Shown: positions 44,810-53,726 of the stretch, piece after piece
How positions within the stretch are numbered: the first letter of the stretch is position 1
Layout: every line of letters begins with the position of its first letter
Assembly (NCBI GenBank): GCA_009843525.1
Contig: VYDH01000023.1
Coordinates: forward strand, 1-56,372
From: Acidimicrobiales bacterium
GTDB taxonomy: Bacteria; Actinomycetota; Acidimicrobiia; Acidimicrobiales; Poriferisodalaceae
DNA length: 56,372 nucleotides
Direction: 5' to 3'
Translations under genes and position numbers: made by a program
Notes under the pieces: generated by a model
Told to the model about the DNA's origin: nothing
Seen by the model: only the letters and a program-made list of their open reading frames with translations
The model's database searches: none

Positions 44810-44843
44810 TCTGGGCGCTGTCCCGCGCTCAATCTGGGCGCTG
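44810..44843. repeat. 11-base direct repeat in a divergent promoter region
   Basis: TCTGGGCGCTG occurs at 44810-44820 and again at 44833-44843, start to start 23 bases (about two helical turns). It lies between the divergent SDR and alcohol dehydrogenase genes and may be a regulator site. Confidence 0.45.
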
Positions 44844-44896
44844 CCGCCGGCGCCGAGGTCCGGTGCGCTGGGGCCAGTCGTGCGCGACCATGTGGC

Positions 44897-45928
44897 ATGC
44901 GCGCGGGACTGGTGACCGGCAAGGAACAGTTCGAGCTACGGGAGGTCGCGGAGCCGACGCCCGGGCCGGGCGAGGCGCTGGTGGAGATCTCGCTGTGCGG
45001 GATCTGCGGCAGCGATGTGCACGCATATGCCGAGGGCTGGCCCTACGCGCCGGGCATCTGCGGCCATGAGTGGGTCGGCACCGTTGTCGCCGTGGATGCC
45101 GAGGTCCGCGTGGTGGGCATGGGTGACCGCGTCACGGGCGGACTGGCACCGGGCTGCGGACGATGCCCAGAATGCCGGGCCGATCACCCCGCCTACTGCT
45201 CGGTGGCGCGCTCGTACTACATAGGAGAGAACGCGCCGGTCTCGGGCGGCTTCGCGCCCTTCATGGCAGCGAGCGCGGACCGGCTGGTGCGTGTGCCCGA
45301 GGCGCTCAGCAACGACGACGCCGCGGTGATCGAGCCCGTTTCGGTAGCGCTGCACGCGGTCCGACGCAGCCGCTTGCAGCCTGGCGACGTGGCATGCGTC
45401 GTCGGCTGCGGACCGATCGGACTGCTGGTCGCCCAGTGTGCGCGTCTCGCGGGCGCGGGCACGGTGATCGCGGTGGAGCCCGACGCCGAGCGCCGCGCCC
45501 TTGCGCTCGAACTCGGGGTCGATGCGGCTGTCGCACCCGGTGCAGAGATGCGGGAAGCGGTGAATGAAGCCACGGATGGCCTGCGAGCCGACATCGCCTT
45601 CGACTGCGCCGGCATCCCTCAGACCATCCAGCAATCGGCCGACATGGTGCGTTTCGGCGGCTCGGTATGCATCGTGGGCGTGACCGGCAGCGACGCCACC
45701 ATCCGCCCCAACCGCTGGCTGTTCAAGGAGATCTCGGTGGACACATCGCTGGCGTTCACCCTCGACGAGATGCGCGCCGCCGCCGGCTTCATCGCCGACG
45801 GCCGCATCAGTGTCGCCCCGCTGGTGCAGGGCACGGTCACGCTCGACGAACTGCCCCAGACGATCGACGACCTCGCCACCCGGCGCAACACGTCGATCAA
45901 GCTGCTGGTGGATCCAACCGCCGGCTGA
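44897..45928 (+). CDS. zinc-dependent medium-chain alcohol/polyol dehydrogenase
   Basis: A 343-residue MDR-family enzyme of the sorbitol or threonine dehydrogenase type. Catalytic zinc ligands are in LCGICGSDVH and CGHEWVG, the structural-zinc cysteines in GCGRCPECRADHPAYC, and the cofactor Rossmann motif in VVGCGPIGLLVAQCA. The residue after the second strand (AVEPDAERR) favours NAD over NADP. Substrate unknown. The ribosome-binding site is weak. It faces the variant SDR and precedes the carboxylase gene by about 100 bases on the same strand. Confidence 0.9.
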   Translation: MRAGLVTGKEQFELREVAEPTPGPGEALVEISLCGICGSDVHAYAEGWPYAPGICGHEWVGTVVAVDAEVRVVGMGDRVTGGLAPGCGRCPECRADHPAYCSVARSYYIGENAPVSGGFAPFMAASADRLVRVPEALSNDDAAVIEPVSVALHAVRRSRLQPGDVACVVGCGPIGLLVAQCARLAGAGTVIAVEPDAERRALALELGVDAAVAPGAEMREAVNEATDGLRADIAFDCAGIPQTIQQSADMVRFGGSVCIVGVTGSDATIRPNRWLFKEISVDTSLAFTLDEMRAAAGFIADGRISVAPLVQGTVTLDELPQTIDDLATRRNTSIKLLVDPTAG

Positions 45929-46026
45929 GCGAGATTCCCCCCGCATCACCGGCAGGCACCCACGGTGTCGCCGTACGCTCTGTGCGGAATTGCTGATCAG
46001 AAGCGAGCAGCCGGAACGGGGGTCGC

Positions 46027-47577
46027 ATGAGCTGGGAGCCTGAGATCGCCGAACTGCGCCGCCGCGAAGCGTTCGCCGAGGCACTGGGCGGACCCGACAA
46101 GGTCGAGCGGCAGCACTTCTTCGGCAAGATGACCGTGCGCGAGCGCATCGACGCCATGGCCGACAAGGGCTCGTTCCACGAGATCGGCAAGACCGCCGGC
46201 GTCGCGGAATACGACGATCACGGCAATCTCGTCCACCTGACACCATCTAACTTCATCTTCGGCCTGGCCCGCATCGACGATCGGCCGGTTGTCCTGTCCG
46301 GCGATGACTTCACGGTGCGCGGCGGCTCCTCTGACGCCACCATCCCCGAGAAGCGCAACGCCGCTGAGTCCATGGCGTATGAGATGCGGCTGCCGCACAT
46401 CCGACTGGTGGACGGCATGGGCGGCGGCGGCTCGGTGAAGTCCATCGAGATGGCGGGCCGCACGTACATCCCCGAACTGCGGGGCTGGGACGTCATCGTC
46501 AACCACCTCTCGGTGGCCCCGTCGGTGTCGCTGGCGCTGGGCTCGGTGGCGGGCATCGGCGCCGCCCGGGTGGCCACCGCGCACTACTCGGTCATCGTGC
46601 GCGACACCGCGCAGATGATGATCGCCGGGCCGGCGCTGGTCGAGCAGGCGTCGCTGGGCGATCACGGCAAAGAGGAACTCGGCCACGCGGACATCCACAC
46701 GGCCAACGGCGCCATAGACGATGTGGTCGACAGCGAAGAAGAGGCGTTCGAGCGCGCACGCCGGTTCCTGTCGTACCTGCCCGCCAACGTGGACGAGCTG
46801 CCCGAGCGGGTGCTGAGCGGCGACAGCCCTCAGCGGCGTGACGACGAGCTGATCTCGATCGTGCCCCGCGAGCCACGGCGTGTCTACAAGATGCGGTCGA
46901 TCATCGAATCGGTCTGCGATCAGGGCAGCTTCTTCGAGATCGGCAGCCGCTGGGGGCGTTCGATCATCACCGGCCTGGCCCGCCTCGACGGGTGGCCGGT
47001 GGCGATCTTCGGGGAGGACCCCTACGTGTACGGCGGCGGTTGGACTGCGGACAGCTGCCGCAAGCTCATCCGCCTGCTCGACACCGCCTCCACGTTCCAC
47101 CTGCCGGTGGTGCACCTCGCGGACTGCCCGGGCTTCCTGATCGGCAAGGAGTCCGAGGAAAGCGGAACCATCCGCTTCGGATCGGCTGCCCTCGCAGCAC
47201 TGGGCCAGCTCACCGCGCCGTTCGCCTGTGTGGTCATCCGCAAGGCATTCGGCGTCGCGGGCGCAGCCAACAACCAGCCAGGCGCTCGCAGTTTCCGGGT
47301 CGCGTGGCCCTCTGGTGACTGGGGTTCGCTGCCCATCGAAGGCGGCCTCGAGGTGGCCTACAAGCAGGACCTCGCCGACAGCGACACACCCGATGAGCTG
47401 CTGACCGAGATCCGTGATCGGCTCAACAGCGTCCGCTCGCCGCACCGCTCTGCAGAATTCTTCGAGATCGAGGAGATCATCGACCCGCGTGACACCCGGC
47501 CGGTGCTGTGCGAGTGGGTGGATCTCGCCCGCCGCACGCTCCGGCCCGGGCCGAGTTCCTTCGGCTACCGGCCGTAA
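46027..47577 (+). CDS. acyl-CoA carboxylase carboxyltransferase (beta) subunit
   Basis: A 516-residue carboxyltransferase of the propionyl/acetyl/methylcrotonyl-CoA carboxylase beta family. It transfers carboxyl from biotin to an acyl-CoA. Two crotonase-like halves are seen: the first with KMTVRERIDAMADKGSFHEIG and VDGMGGGGSVKS, the second with CDQGSFFEIGSRWGRSIITGLARLDG, VHLADCPGFLIG and AFGVAGAANNQPG. The biotin-carrying alpha subunit is not in the window. GGGGG lies before ATG 46027. Acyl-CoA dehydrogenases follow, which points to branched acyl-CoA or related catabolism. Confidence 0.9.
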   Translation: MSWEPEIAELRRREAFAEALGGPDKVERQHFFGKMTVRERIDAMADKGSFHEIGKTAGVAEYDDHGNLVHLTPSNFIFGLARIDDRPVVLSGDDFTVRGGSSDATIPEKRNAAESMAYEMRLPHIRLVDGMGGGGSVKSIEMAGRTYIPELRGWDVIVNHLSVAPSVSLALGSVAGIGAARVATAHYSVIVRDTAQMMIAGPALVEQASLGDHGKEELGHADIHTANGAIDDVVDSEEEAFERARRFLSYLPANVDELPERVLSGDSPQRRDDELISIVPREPRRVYKMRSIIESVCDQGSFFEIGSRWGRSIITGLARLDGWPVAIFGEDPYVYGGGWTADSCRKLIRLLDTASTFHLPVVHLADCPGFLIGKESEESGTIRFGSAALAALGQLTAPFACVVIRKAFGVAGAANNQPGARSFRVAWPSGDWGSLPIEGGLEVAYKQDLADSDTPDELLTEIRDRLNSVRSPHRSAEFFEIEEIIDPRDTRPVLCEWVDLARRTLRPGPSSFGYRP

Positions 47578-47607
47578 GAGCACGCACGGATTGGCACAGA
47601 TGTCCTA

Positions 47608-47687
47608 GCGACGGAGGCGGCCAGGGAACTCTGCGAGGTTGGAACCTGCTGGATTCCCGGAGCAGAGGGCCCTGCCGCCTCCGTCGC
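47608..47687. other. nested-hairpin element B (structured RNA or palindromic repeat)
   Basis: Bases 47608-47626 pair with 47670-47687 over 18 bases with one bulged C. After an AA/GG internal loop, CTCTGC (47629-47634) pairs with GCAGAG (47662-47667). Inside, GGAACC-TGCT-GG-A-TTCC (47641-47657) forms a small hairpin. It lies 31 bases after the carboxylase stop and 69 before the next gene. Arms and layout match element A at 43828-43980. Confidence 0.65.
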
Positions 47688-47755
47688 GGCGCGCCCCTGA
47701 GCTATCCAACCGGTCGCGTGGCAGACTCAGCGACGGATAACAGGGGAGCGCAACG

Positions 47756-49006
47756 ATGGATCCCACCTACACCGACGAGGCCGACGACTACCGCGAGAAG
47801 ATCCAGGCCTTCCTCGCCGAGCACCTGCCGGCCAATTGGGGTGGCATGGGTTCACTCGACGAAGAGGCCCGCGACCAGTTCGTCGAGGAATGGCGGGCGC
47901 TGCTGTCGGAGAATCAGCTGCTGGCCGTGTCGTGGCCGGTCTCCTACGGCGGCGCCGGGCTCAGCGAGGTGGAACGAGTCGTTCTGGCTGAGGAGTTCGC
48001 GAAGGCTGGGGTCCCGGTCGGCAACGACAACGACCTGTTCAGCATCGGGATGGTCGGCAACGTCATCATCGAGTGCGGTACCGAGGAGCAGAAGCGCCAC
48101 TTCCTGCCCAAGATCATCTCGGGCGAGCATCGCTGGTGCCAGGGCTACAGCGAGCCCGACAGCGGTTCAGACCTCGCCAACCTGGGCACACGCGCCGTGC
48201 TCGACGGCGACGAGTGGGTGATCAACGGCCAGAAGATCTGGACCTCCAGCGGCCATACCGCCAACTGGATCTTCGTGCTGTGCCGCACCAACCCCACTGA
48301 GGCCAAGCACCGCGGCATCTCGTTCCTGCTGGTCCCGGTCGACCAGCCCGGCGTCGAGATGCGCCCGATCATCAACATCAACAACCGGCACGACTTCAAC
48401 GAGGTGTTCTTCACCGACGCCAAGACAGCGAAGGAGAACGTCGTCGGCGATGTCAACGACGGCTGGCGGGTCGCCAACGTGCTGCTCGGCTTCGAGCGGG
48501 GCCATGGCGCCACCACCGATGCGCTCCGATTCCGCGACGAGCTCGACCGAATCACGGCCGAAGCCGTCGAGCGGGGCGCAACCGACGATCCGCTCGTGCG
48601 TCAGGACCTCGCTCAAGCGCACGCCAAGGTCGAGATCATGAAGTGGATGGGCCAGCGCAACATCACCAACGTGCTGGCGGGCAAGGCCCCCGGGCCCGAG
48701 TCGTCGCTGCACAAGCTGCTGTGGAGCGAGTACCACCACTGGATCACCGAGTTCTCGATGGATCTGCTCGGCATGGAGGCAACTGCGCCGAGCGGCCATC
48801 CCGCGGTGAACGGCATCAATACCGACGCAGTGGGGGCGGGATTCTCGTCGCTGGCGTGGGTGCAGACGTTCATGGGCGCGAGGCCCGGCACGATCTATGC
48901 GGGCACGTCAGAGGTGCAGCGCAACATCGTCGGCGACCGGGTGCTCGGGCTGCCGCGTGAACCGCGTGCCGACGGCGGCCCGTGGAACCAGATCGGCAAG
49001 AGCTGA
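47756..49006 (+). CDS. acyl-CoA dehydrogenase, tandem copy 1
   Basis: A 416-residue acyl-CoA dehydrogenase. Typical blocks are WPVSYGGAGLSEVERVVLAEE, CQGYSEPDSGSDLANLGTRA, DEWVINGQKIWTSSGHTANW and the ending GTSEVQRNIVGDRVLGLPREP. Where many family members have the catalytic Glu (E in YEGT), this protein has Ala (IYAGTSEVQ), as in isoforms whose base lies elsewhere or in a partner subunit. GGGGAG precedes ATG 47756. The next gene is a near copy, and a 487-base stretch (47901-48387) is identical in both. Confidence 0.9.
   Translation: MDPTYTDEADDYREKIQAFLAEHLPANWGGMGSLDEEARDQFVEEWRALLSENQLLAVSWPVSYGGAGLSEVERVVLAEEFAKAGVPVGNDNDLFSIGMVGNVIIECGTEEQKRHFLPKIISGEHRWCQGYSEPDSGSDLANLGTRAVLDGDEWVINGQKIWTSSGHTANWIFVLCRTNPTEAKHRGISFLLVPVDQPGVEMRPIININNRHDFNEVFFTDAKTAKENVVGDVNDGWRVANVLLGFERGHGATTDALRFRDELDRITAEAVERGATDDPLVRQDLAQAHAKVEIMKWMGQRNITNVLAGKAPGPESSLHKLLWSEYHHWITEFSMDLLGMEATAPSGHPAVNGINTDAVGAGFSSLAWVQTFMGARPGTIYAGTSEVQRNIVGDRVLGLPREPRADGGPWNQIGKS
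47901..48387 (+). repeat. 487-base identical tract, copy 1
   Basis: By direct reading, every base of 47901-48387 equals 49188-49674 (offset 1287). Single differences bound it at 47900/49187 and 48388/49675, and scattered, mostly silent, changes resume on both sides. This points to recent gene conversion between the tandem genes, or to an assembly artefact. Confidence 0.85.
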
Positions 49007-49042
49007 GAGGCTGATCTGCATCTCACGCAGGGGAGCGCGACG

Positions 49043-50293
49043 ATGGATCCCACCTATGCCGAAGAGGCCGAGGATTACCGCGAGAAGATCCAGGCCTTCC
49101 TGGCAGAGCACCTGCCCGCCGACTGGAGCGGGATGGGATCGCTCGACGAAGAGGCTTGCGAACAGTTCGTCGAGGAGTGGCGCGCGTTGCTGTCGGAGAA
49201 TCAGCTGCTGGCCGTGTCGTGGCCGGTCTCCTACGGCGGCGCCGGGCTCAGCGAGGTGGAACGAGTCGTTCTGGCTGAGGAGTTCGCGAAGGCTGGGGTC
49301 CCGGTCGGCAACGACAACGACCTGTTCAGCATCGGGATGGTCGGCAACGTCATCATCGAGTGCGGTACCGAGGAGCAGAAGCGCCACTTCCTGCCCAAGA
49401 TCATCTCGGGCGAGCATCGCTGGTGCCAGGGCTACAGCGAGCCCGACAGCGGTTCAGACCTCGCCAACCTGGGCACACGCGCCGTGCTCGACGGCGACGA
49501 GTGGGTGATCAACGGCCAGAAGATCTGGACCTCCAGCGGCCATACCGCCAACTGGATCTTCGTGCTGTGCCGCACCAACCCCACTGAGGCCAAGCACCGC
49601 GGCATCTCGTTCCTGCTGGTCCCGGTCGACCAGCCCGGCGTCGAGATGCGCCCGATCATCAACATCAACAACCGCCACGACTTCAACGAGGTGTTCTTCG
49701 CCGACGCCAAGACCGCGAAGGAGAACGTGGTCGGCGACGTGAACGACGGCTGGCGTGTGGCAAACATGCTGCTGGGCTTCGAGCGCGGCGACGGAGCCAC
49801 GACCGACGCACTGCGGTTCCGTGACGAGCTCGACCGCATCACAACGGTTGCCGTCGAGCGTGGCGCCACTGACGATCCGCTCGTGCGTCAGGATCTCGCT
49901 CGGGCGCACGCCAAGGTCGAGATCATGAAGTGGATGGGCCAGCGCAACATCACCAACGTGCTGGCCGGCGAACCGCCCGGGCCCGAGTCATCGCTGCACA
50001 AGCTGCTGTGGAGCGAGTACCACCACTGGATCACTGAGTTCTCGATGGGTCTGCTGGGCATGGAGGCGACTGCGCCGAGCGGCCATCCCGCGGTGAACGG
50101 CATCGAAACCGACGCAGTGGGGGCGGAGTTCTCCTCGCTGTCATGGGTGCAGACGTTCATGGGCGCACGGCCGGGGACGATCTATTCGGGCACTTCGGAG
50201 GTGCAGCGCAACATCATCGGCGACCGGGTGCTCGGCCTTCCACGCGAGCCGCGTGCCGACGGCGGCCCTTGGGACCAGATCGGCAAGAACTGA
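49043..50293 (+). CDS. acyl-CoA dehydrogenase, tandem copy 2
   Basis: A 416-residue near duplicate of the preceding gene with the same length, the same leader (GGGGAGCG before ATG GATCCCACC) and very few amino-acid changes. The position equivalent to the common catalytic Glu is Ser here (IYSGTSEVQ) and Ala in copy 1. The two could form a mixed oligomer, as actinobacterial acyl-CoA dehydrogenase pairs do, although such known pairs are usually less alike. The gap to copy 1 is 36 bases, so both are probably in one message. Confidence 0.9.
   Translation: MDPTYAEEAEDYREKIQAFLAEHLPADWSGMGSLDEEACEQFVEEWRALLSENQLLAVSWPVSYGGAGLSEVERVVLAEEFAKAGVPVGNDNDLFSIGMVGNVIIECGTEEQKRHFLPKIISGEHRWCQGYSEPDSGSDLANLGTRAVLDGDEWVINGQKIWTSSGHTANWIFVLCRTNPTEAKHRGISFLLVPVDQPGVEMRPIININNRHDFNEVFFADAKTAKENVVGDVNDGWRVANMLLGFERGDGATTDALRFRDELDRITTVAVERGATDDPLVRQDLARAHAKVEIMKWMGQRNITNVLAGEPPGPESSLHKLLWSEYHHWITEFSMGLLGMEATAPSGHPAVNGIETDAVGAEFSSLSWVQTFMGARPGTIYSGTSEVQRNIIGDRVLGLPREPRADGGPWDQIGKN
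49188..49674 (+). repeat. 487-base identical tract, copy 2
   Basis: Partner of 47901-48387, in the same orientation, inside the second acyl-CoA dehydrogenase gene. Confidence 0.85.
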
Positions 50294-50360
50294 CCGCGTC
50301 GGACTCGACCTGTACGAACGAGGCGCGCACGCGCTCACTCACGATTGAAAGGTATTTCCC

Positions 50361-51143
50361 ATGGAACTGCGATTGGACGGCAAGACAGCGCTCGTGACCG
50401 GCGGCTCCGCCGGCATCGGCAAGGGCATCGCGAAGTCGTTCGCCGATGCAGGCGCGAACGTGATGATCACGAGCCGCAAGGCCGACAAGTGCGAGGCGGC
50501 GGTGGCCGAACTGGCCGAGACCGCCAGCGGCGAGGTGAGCTACGTCGCTGCGCACATCGGCCACCTCGATCAGGCCGAGCGGGTGATGGGCGAGACCATC
50601 GAGCGCTTTGGATCGCTGGACATCCTGGTGAACAATGCGGCCACGAATCCTTGGGCCGGTCCGATGGTCGACTGCGATATCCCGCGCCTCGACAAGACCT
50701 ACGAAGTCAACCTGCGGGCGCCGCTGCAGTGGACGCAGATTGCGAGGCAGATGTGGATGGGCGAACACGGCGGCTCGGTGATCAACATCGCGTCGGTCGG
50801 CGGCCATCACACGTCCGAAGCGCTGGGTGTCTACTGCATGTTCAAGGACGCGCTGATGCACATGACCCGGCAGCTCGCCGCCGAGCTGGGGCCGAAGATG
50901 CGCGTCAACTGCATTGCGCCGGGTCTGATCCGCACCGATTTTGCGCGGGTGCTGTGGGATGGGCCGCGTGGGCAGATGATCGCCGACCAGCTGCCCATGA
51001 AGCGGCTCGGCGAGCCGTCCGACATCGGCGAGGCTGCCCTGTTCCTGTCCGCTGCAGGCTCGTGGATGACCGGTCATGTCATGGACATCGACGGCGGCGA
51101 ATGCGTAAAGATCTCCGGAGAGCTGCCGCTCGAAGAGGGCTGA
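50361..51143 (+). CDS. short-chain dehydrogenase/reductase
   Basis: A 260-residue classical SDR with intact active site. The cofactor motif is TGGSAGIGKGI, then LVNNAATNPW, the catalytic Ser in INIASVGG and Tyr-x-x-x-Lys in GVYCMFKDALMHM, followed by CIAPGLIRTDF. The ending GHVMDIDGGE is typical of ketoacyl or hydroxyacyl reductases. Lying 67 bases after two acyl-CoA dehydrogenases, it may oxidise or reduce a beta-hydroxy intermediate; this is inference. An AAAGG site precedes ATG 50361. Confidence 0.9.
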   Translation: MELRLDGKTALVTGGSAGIGKGIAKSFADAGANVMITSRKADKCEAAVAELAETASGEVSYVAAHIGHLDQAERVMGETIERFGSLDILVNNAATNPWAGPMVDCDIPRLDKTYEVNLRAPLQWTQIARQMWMGEHGGSVINIASVGGHHTSEALGVYCMFKDALMHMTRQLAAELGPKMRVNCIAPGLIRTDFARVLWDGPRGQMIADQLPMKRLGEPSDIGEAALFLSAAGSWMTGHVMDIDGGECVKISGELPLEEG

Positions 51144-51177
51144 GCCAGCCTGCGCTGGCCCTGCTCCAGGTCACCGA

Positions 51178-52029
51178 TCAGAGGACGTCAGCGAATCCTG
51201 GCAACGTCGCAAGCCAGTCGACAATCGCCTGCGGGTCCTCGACCATGGCATTGTGACCGAGGCTGGCAAACACAAGTGGCGCCGTGACGCCCGCAGCGTG
51301 AGGGTTGGTCGCCGCGACCGCGGCCAAGTCAGCGTGATGATCCGCAGCGACGAGCGGGTCGTGCTCGCCGATCGCCATGGCGACCGTGCACTTCGCTGCG
51401 GCGAGCAGACCGGCCATGTCGGGCGGGCCCACTTCGACGGTGGCAGGGTCCTGCGCTGCGCACCAACCCGGTGCGGGCACGGGGGGATCGATGCGCATCG
51501 GTTCGCCATCTTCGGTGAAGCGCAGCTCGGTGTCTGTGCGCATGACACCGGCTTCGATAGCCAACTCGATTCGCTTGTCATCGGCATCGAACACGCCGTA
51601 CAGGCCGGCGAGCTTCATGAACCACTCGACGGCGCCGTCGCGATCGGGAAACTCTCGCGGCGGCCGGCTGGCCAGGTCCGCAATGCGTCCGAGTTCTTCA
51701 TCCGACCAGCGCAGTTTGACGCCGATCGTGGCGGCCAGCACCGGCGGCGGTCCGAACCAGCCGCTGGCGAGCGCCAAGCCGACGATGCCGCCCATCGAAT
51801 GGCCCAGCACCACATACGGGGTGTCTCGATGCTCGTCGGCGAGCACTTCGGCCACATCGGCGGCCATCGCGCCGAAGGAGTACAAGTCTCGCCATTCGGC
51901 ACCGCCGTGGCCGCGCAGGTCGGGCACCACGATGGCACCATCCCACGGCATCGCCCCGATGAGCGGGTCCCATACAAAGCGGTTCGCGCCCAGCCCGTGC
52001 AGCAGCACCAGAGCCGGCTGCTCAGCCAC
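51178..52029 (-). CDS. alpha/beta hydrolase
   Basis: A 283-residue alpha/beta-fold hydrolase. The oxyanion motif LLHGLGANRFVW, the nucleophile elbow VLGHSMGGIVG with its Ser, an acid near AIGEHDPLVA and the catalytic His in FASLGHNAMVEDP are in the right order. Esters, C-C bonds of ring-cleavage products or epoxides are possible substrates. No signal peptide is seen. It converges on the SDR gene and is followed upstream by the crotonase gene on the same strand. Confidence 0.88.
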   Translation of the reverse strand: MAEQPALVLLHGLGANRFVWDPLIGAMPWDGAIVVPDLRGHGGAEWRDLYSFGAMAADVAEVLADEHRDTPYVVLGHSMGGIVGLALASGWFGPPPVLAATIGVKLRWSDEELGRIADLASRPPREFPDRDGAVEWFMKLAGLYGVFDADDKRIELAIEAGVMRTDTELRFTEDGEPMRIDPPVPAPGWCAAQDPATVEVGPPDMAGLLAAAKCTVAMAIGEHDPLVAADHHADLAAVAATNPHAAGVTAPLVFASLGHNAMVEDPQAIVDWLATLPGFADVL

Positions 52030-52089
52030 AGCTTCCTCCGGGGATCTGCCGGCGGTCGCTGCAGCGGCCGCAATCCGCGTCGGTCGGGC

Positions 52090-53037
52090 TCATCGCGGCC
52101 GCTCGCCGTAGTCGCCGTGGGGTGCGTCGCGCTCGGAGATGACTTGGCGGAATCCCTTGGTCTCGAAGTCCTCCACCCAGCGGTAGGCCTCTTCAGTGTG
52201 GCGGGTTACGCCATCGAAGAACGTGCCGAGCAGCTGGCTGGTCCGCAGGCCCATGTTCTCGAAGGCCTGGTTGATCAGCAGCTTGTTGAGCGCGAGCTGG
52301 TTGGCGGGAATGTGCGCCAGCCGGCGGGCGAACGCCTCGACCCGCTCGTCGAGCTCGTCGGGTGGGTGTACGTAGGCGACCAGTCCGATGCGGTGCGCCG
52401 TCTGCGCGTCGATGGCATCGCCGGACAGCAGGAACTGCTTGGCGTGCTCGAGGCCCAGCCGGTACACCCACATCATCGTGGTGGGCGTGCCGTAGATGCG
52501 CGACGGGGCGTAGCCGATGTGGGCGTCATCGGCCATGAACAGCAGGTCGCAGCACAGGATCATGTCGGTGGCCCCGCCGATCGCCCAGCCATGGATCTGG
52601 CCCAGCACCGGCTTGGGGCATTCCCAGATCTTCATGAACCGCTTGACGTTGTGGCCCATGAACTGCCAGTCGCGCACCGGGTCCCATGCGCCGTCGCGGG
52701 GCTTGGGACCGGGGGCGCTGTACGGGCTGCCCCACGAGTCGTACAGCTCTTCGGCGTCTGAGCCGCTGCCCCCGCCGGGGTTGAGGTCGTAGCCGGCCGT
52801 GAGCGTGGGACCATTGCCGCGGAGCACGATCGAGCGGATGTTGCGGGATGCTGTCGCCCGGTCGATGCCGTCTGCCACACCGGCGATGACACTCTCGGTG
52901 AGGGTGTTCATGCGTTCGGGCCGGTTCAGCGTGATGAACGCGACCGTGTCGACCTCGTCGTACAGCACTACCGGCTCGGGCTCGCTGGTCCCCCCAGCGC
53001 CCCCGGCTGGTCCAACGTCTCCCATGTCGGACTTCAT
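52090..53037 (-). CDS. enoyl-CoA hydratase/isomerase family protein (crotonase)
   Basis: A 315-residue crotonase-fold protein. The core has FITLNRPERMNTLTESV, VLRGNGPTLTAGYDL and the oxyanion stretch GQIHGWAIGGATDMIL. The position often held by the second catalytic Glu lies in ADDAHIGYAPSRIYGTP, which has no Glu, so the reaction may be isomerisation or hydrolysis instead of hydration. A Gly/Ala/Pro-rich leader of about 20 residues starts it. It is 60 bases from the alpha/beta hydrolase, probably in one operon. Confidence 0.87.
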   Translation of the reverse strand: MKSDMGDVGPAGGAGGTSEPEPVVLYDEVDTVAFITLNRPERMNTLTESVIAGVADGIDRATASRNIRSIVLRGNGPTLTAGYDLNPGGGSGSDAEELYDSWGSPYSAPGPKPRDGAWDPVRDWQFMGHNVKRFMKIWECPKPVLGQIHGWAIGGATDMILCCDLLFMADDAHIGYAPSRIYGTPTTMMWVYRLGLEHAKQFLLSGDAIDAQTAHRIGLVAYVHPPDELDERVEAFARRLAHIPANQLALNKLLINQAFENMGLRTSQLLGTFFDGVTRHTEEAYRWVEDFETKGFRQVISERDAPHGDYGERPR

Positions 53038-53147
53038 GGCGCGGACGCTAGCTGCGCAGGCCCAGGCGCATGGCTGCTAGGGCAGACGGGCGGCTGAGGA
53101 TTGGGGAGTCTCGGGCGAGCTTCGGTCGGTGCGCGCCAGCCGGCGGC

Positions 53148-53726
53148 TCAGGATGGGGATGCTTCTGGCGGTGTGGGCCAGCCGGGGACGCCTTCTTCGA
53201 GTTGCACGCCGGCGCTGTTGTTGAAACCACAGACCATGCGGTAGCAACCCGACACGGCGAGCAGTTGGCACATGTCGGCGGCGCTGTAGTGCTGCGCGGC
53301 TTCGGCCCAAGCGGCGTCGGATACGCAGTCGTCGGCACACAGATCGTCGACGAGTTGGATCATGGCGGCCTCGGCGGGCGTCCAGTGACCTTGGGAGATG
53401 GGGCGCGTCGCGTAGTAGAGCTCTGCTTCGGTCACGCCGTCGACCAGCGCCACGAGACCGTGCTGACCGAACGTGTACGCCGAGCCGCAGTTCCAGCACG
53501 TCCGCAGCACTGCGATCTCCACGTCTCGCCGGGTGAGGTCGTCTTCGAACTGCAGCAGGATGGTCTGGGAGAACATGCCCATCGCCTTGGAGACGAGGCG
53601 GTTGTGAGCCATCGTCGCCCGCATGTTCACCACGTTCGCGGGCGATGATTTCATTGCTTCGCGTGCGAGCTCGGCTGCCCACTCCAAGGGCTCCAGCCGT
53701 GGTTCAGACGGTCGGGTGAAGTGCAT
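53148..53726 (-). CDS. carboxymuconolactone decarboxylase family protein
   Basis: A 192-residue all-helical protein of the CMD/AhpD fold. The family block is EIAVLRTCWNCGSAYTFGQHG, with Cys and His at the redox or active-site positions, and ISQGHWTPAEAAMIQLVDDL follows. Members decarboxylate gamma-carboxymuconolactone or act as peroxidase partners (AhpD); the Cys-x-x-Cys in this block would allow the latter. It is divergent from the P450 gene and 111 bases upstream of the crotonase gene on the same strand. Confidence 0.85.
   Translation of the reverse strand: MHFTRPSEPRLEPLEWAAELAREAMKSSPANVVNMRATMAHNRLVSKAMGMFSQTILLQFEDDLTRRDVEIAVLRTCWNCGSAYTFGQHGLVALVDGVTEAELYYATRPISQGHWTPAEAAMIQLVDDLCADDCVSDAAWAEAAQHYSAADMCQLLAVSGCYRMVCGFNNSAGVQLEEGVPGWPTPPEASPS

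Noticed and set aside
48073..48300. Identical 75-residue open frames at 48073-48300 and 49360-49587
   Set aside because: They are out-of-frame readings of the identical tract in the tandem acyl-CoA dehydrogenase genes.
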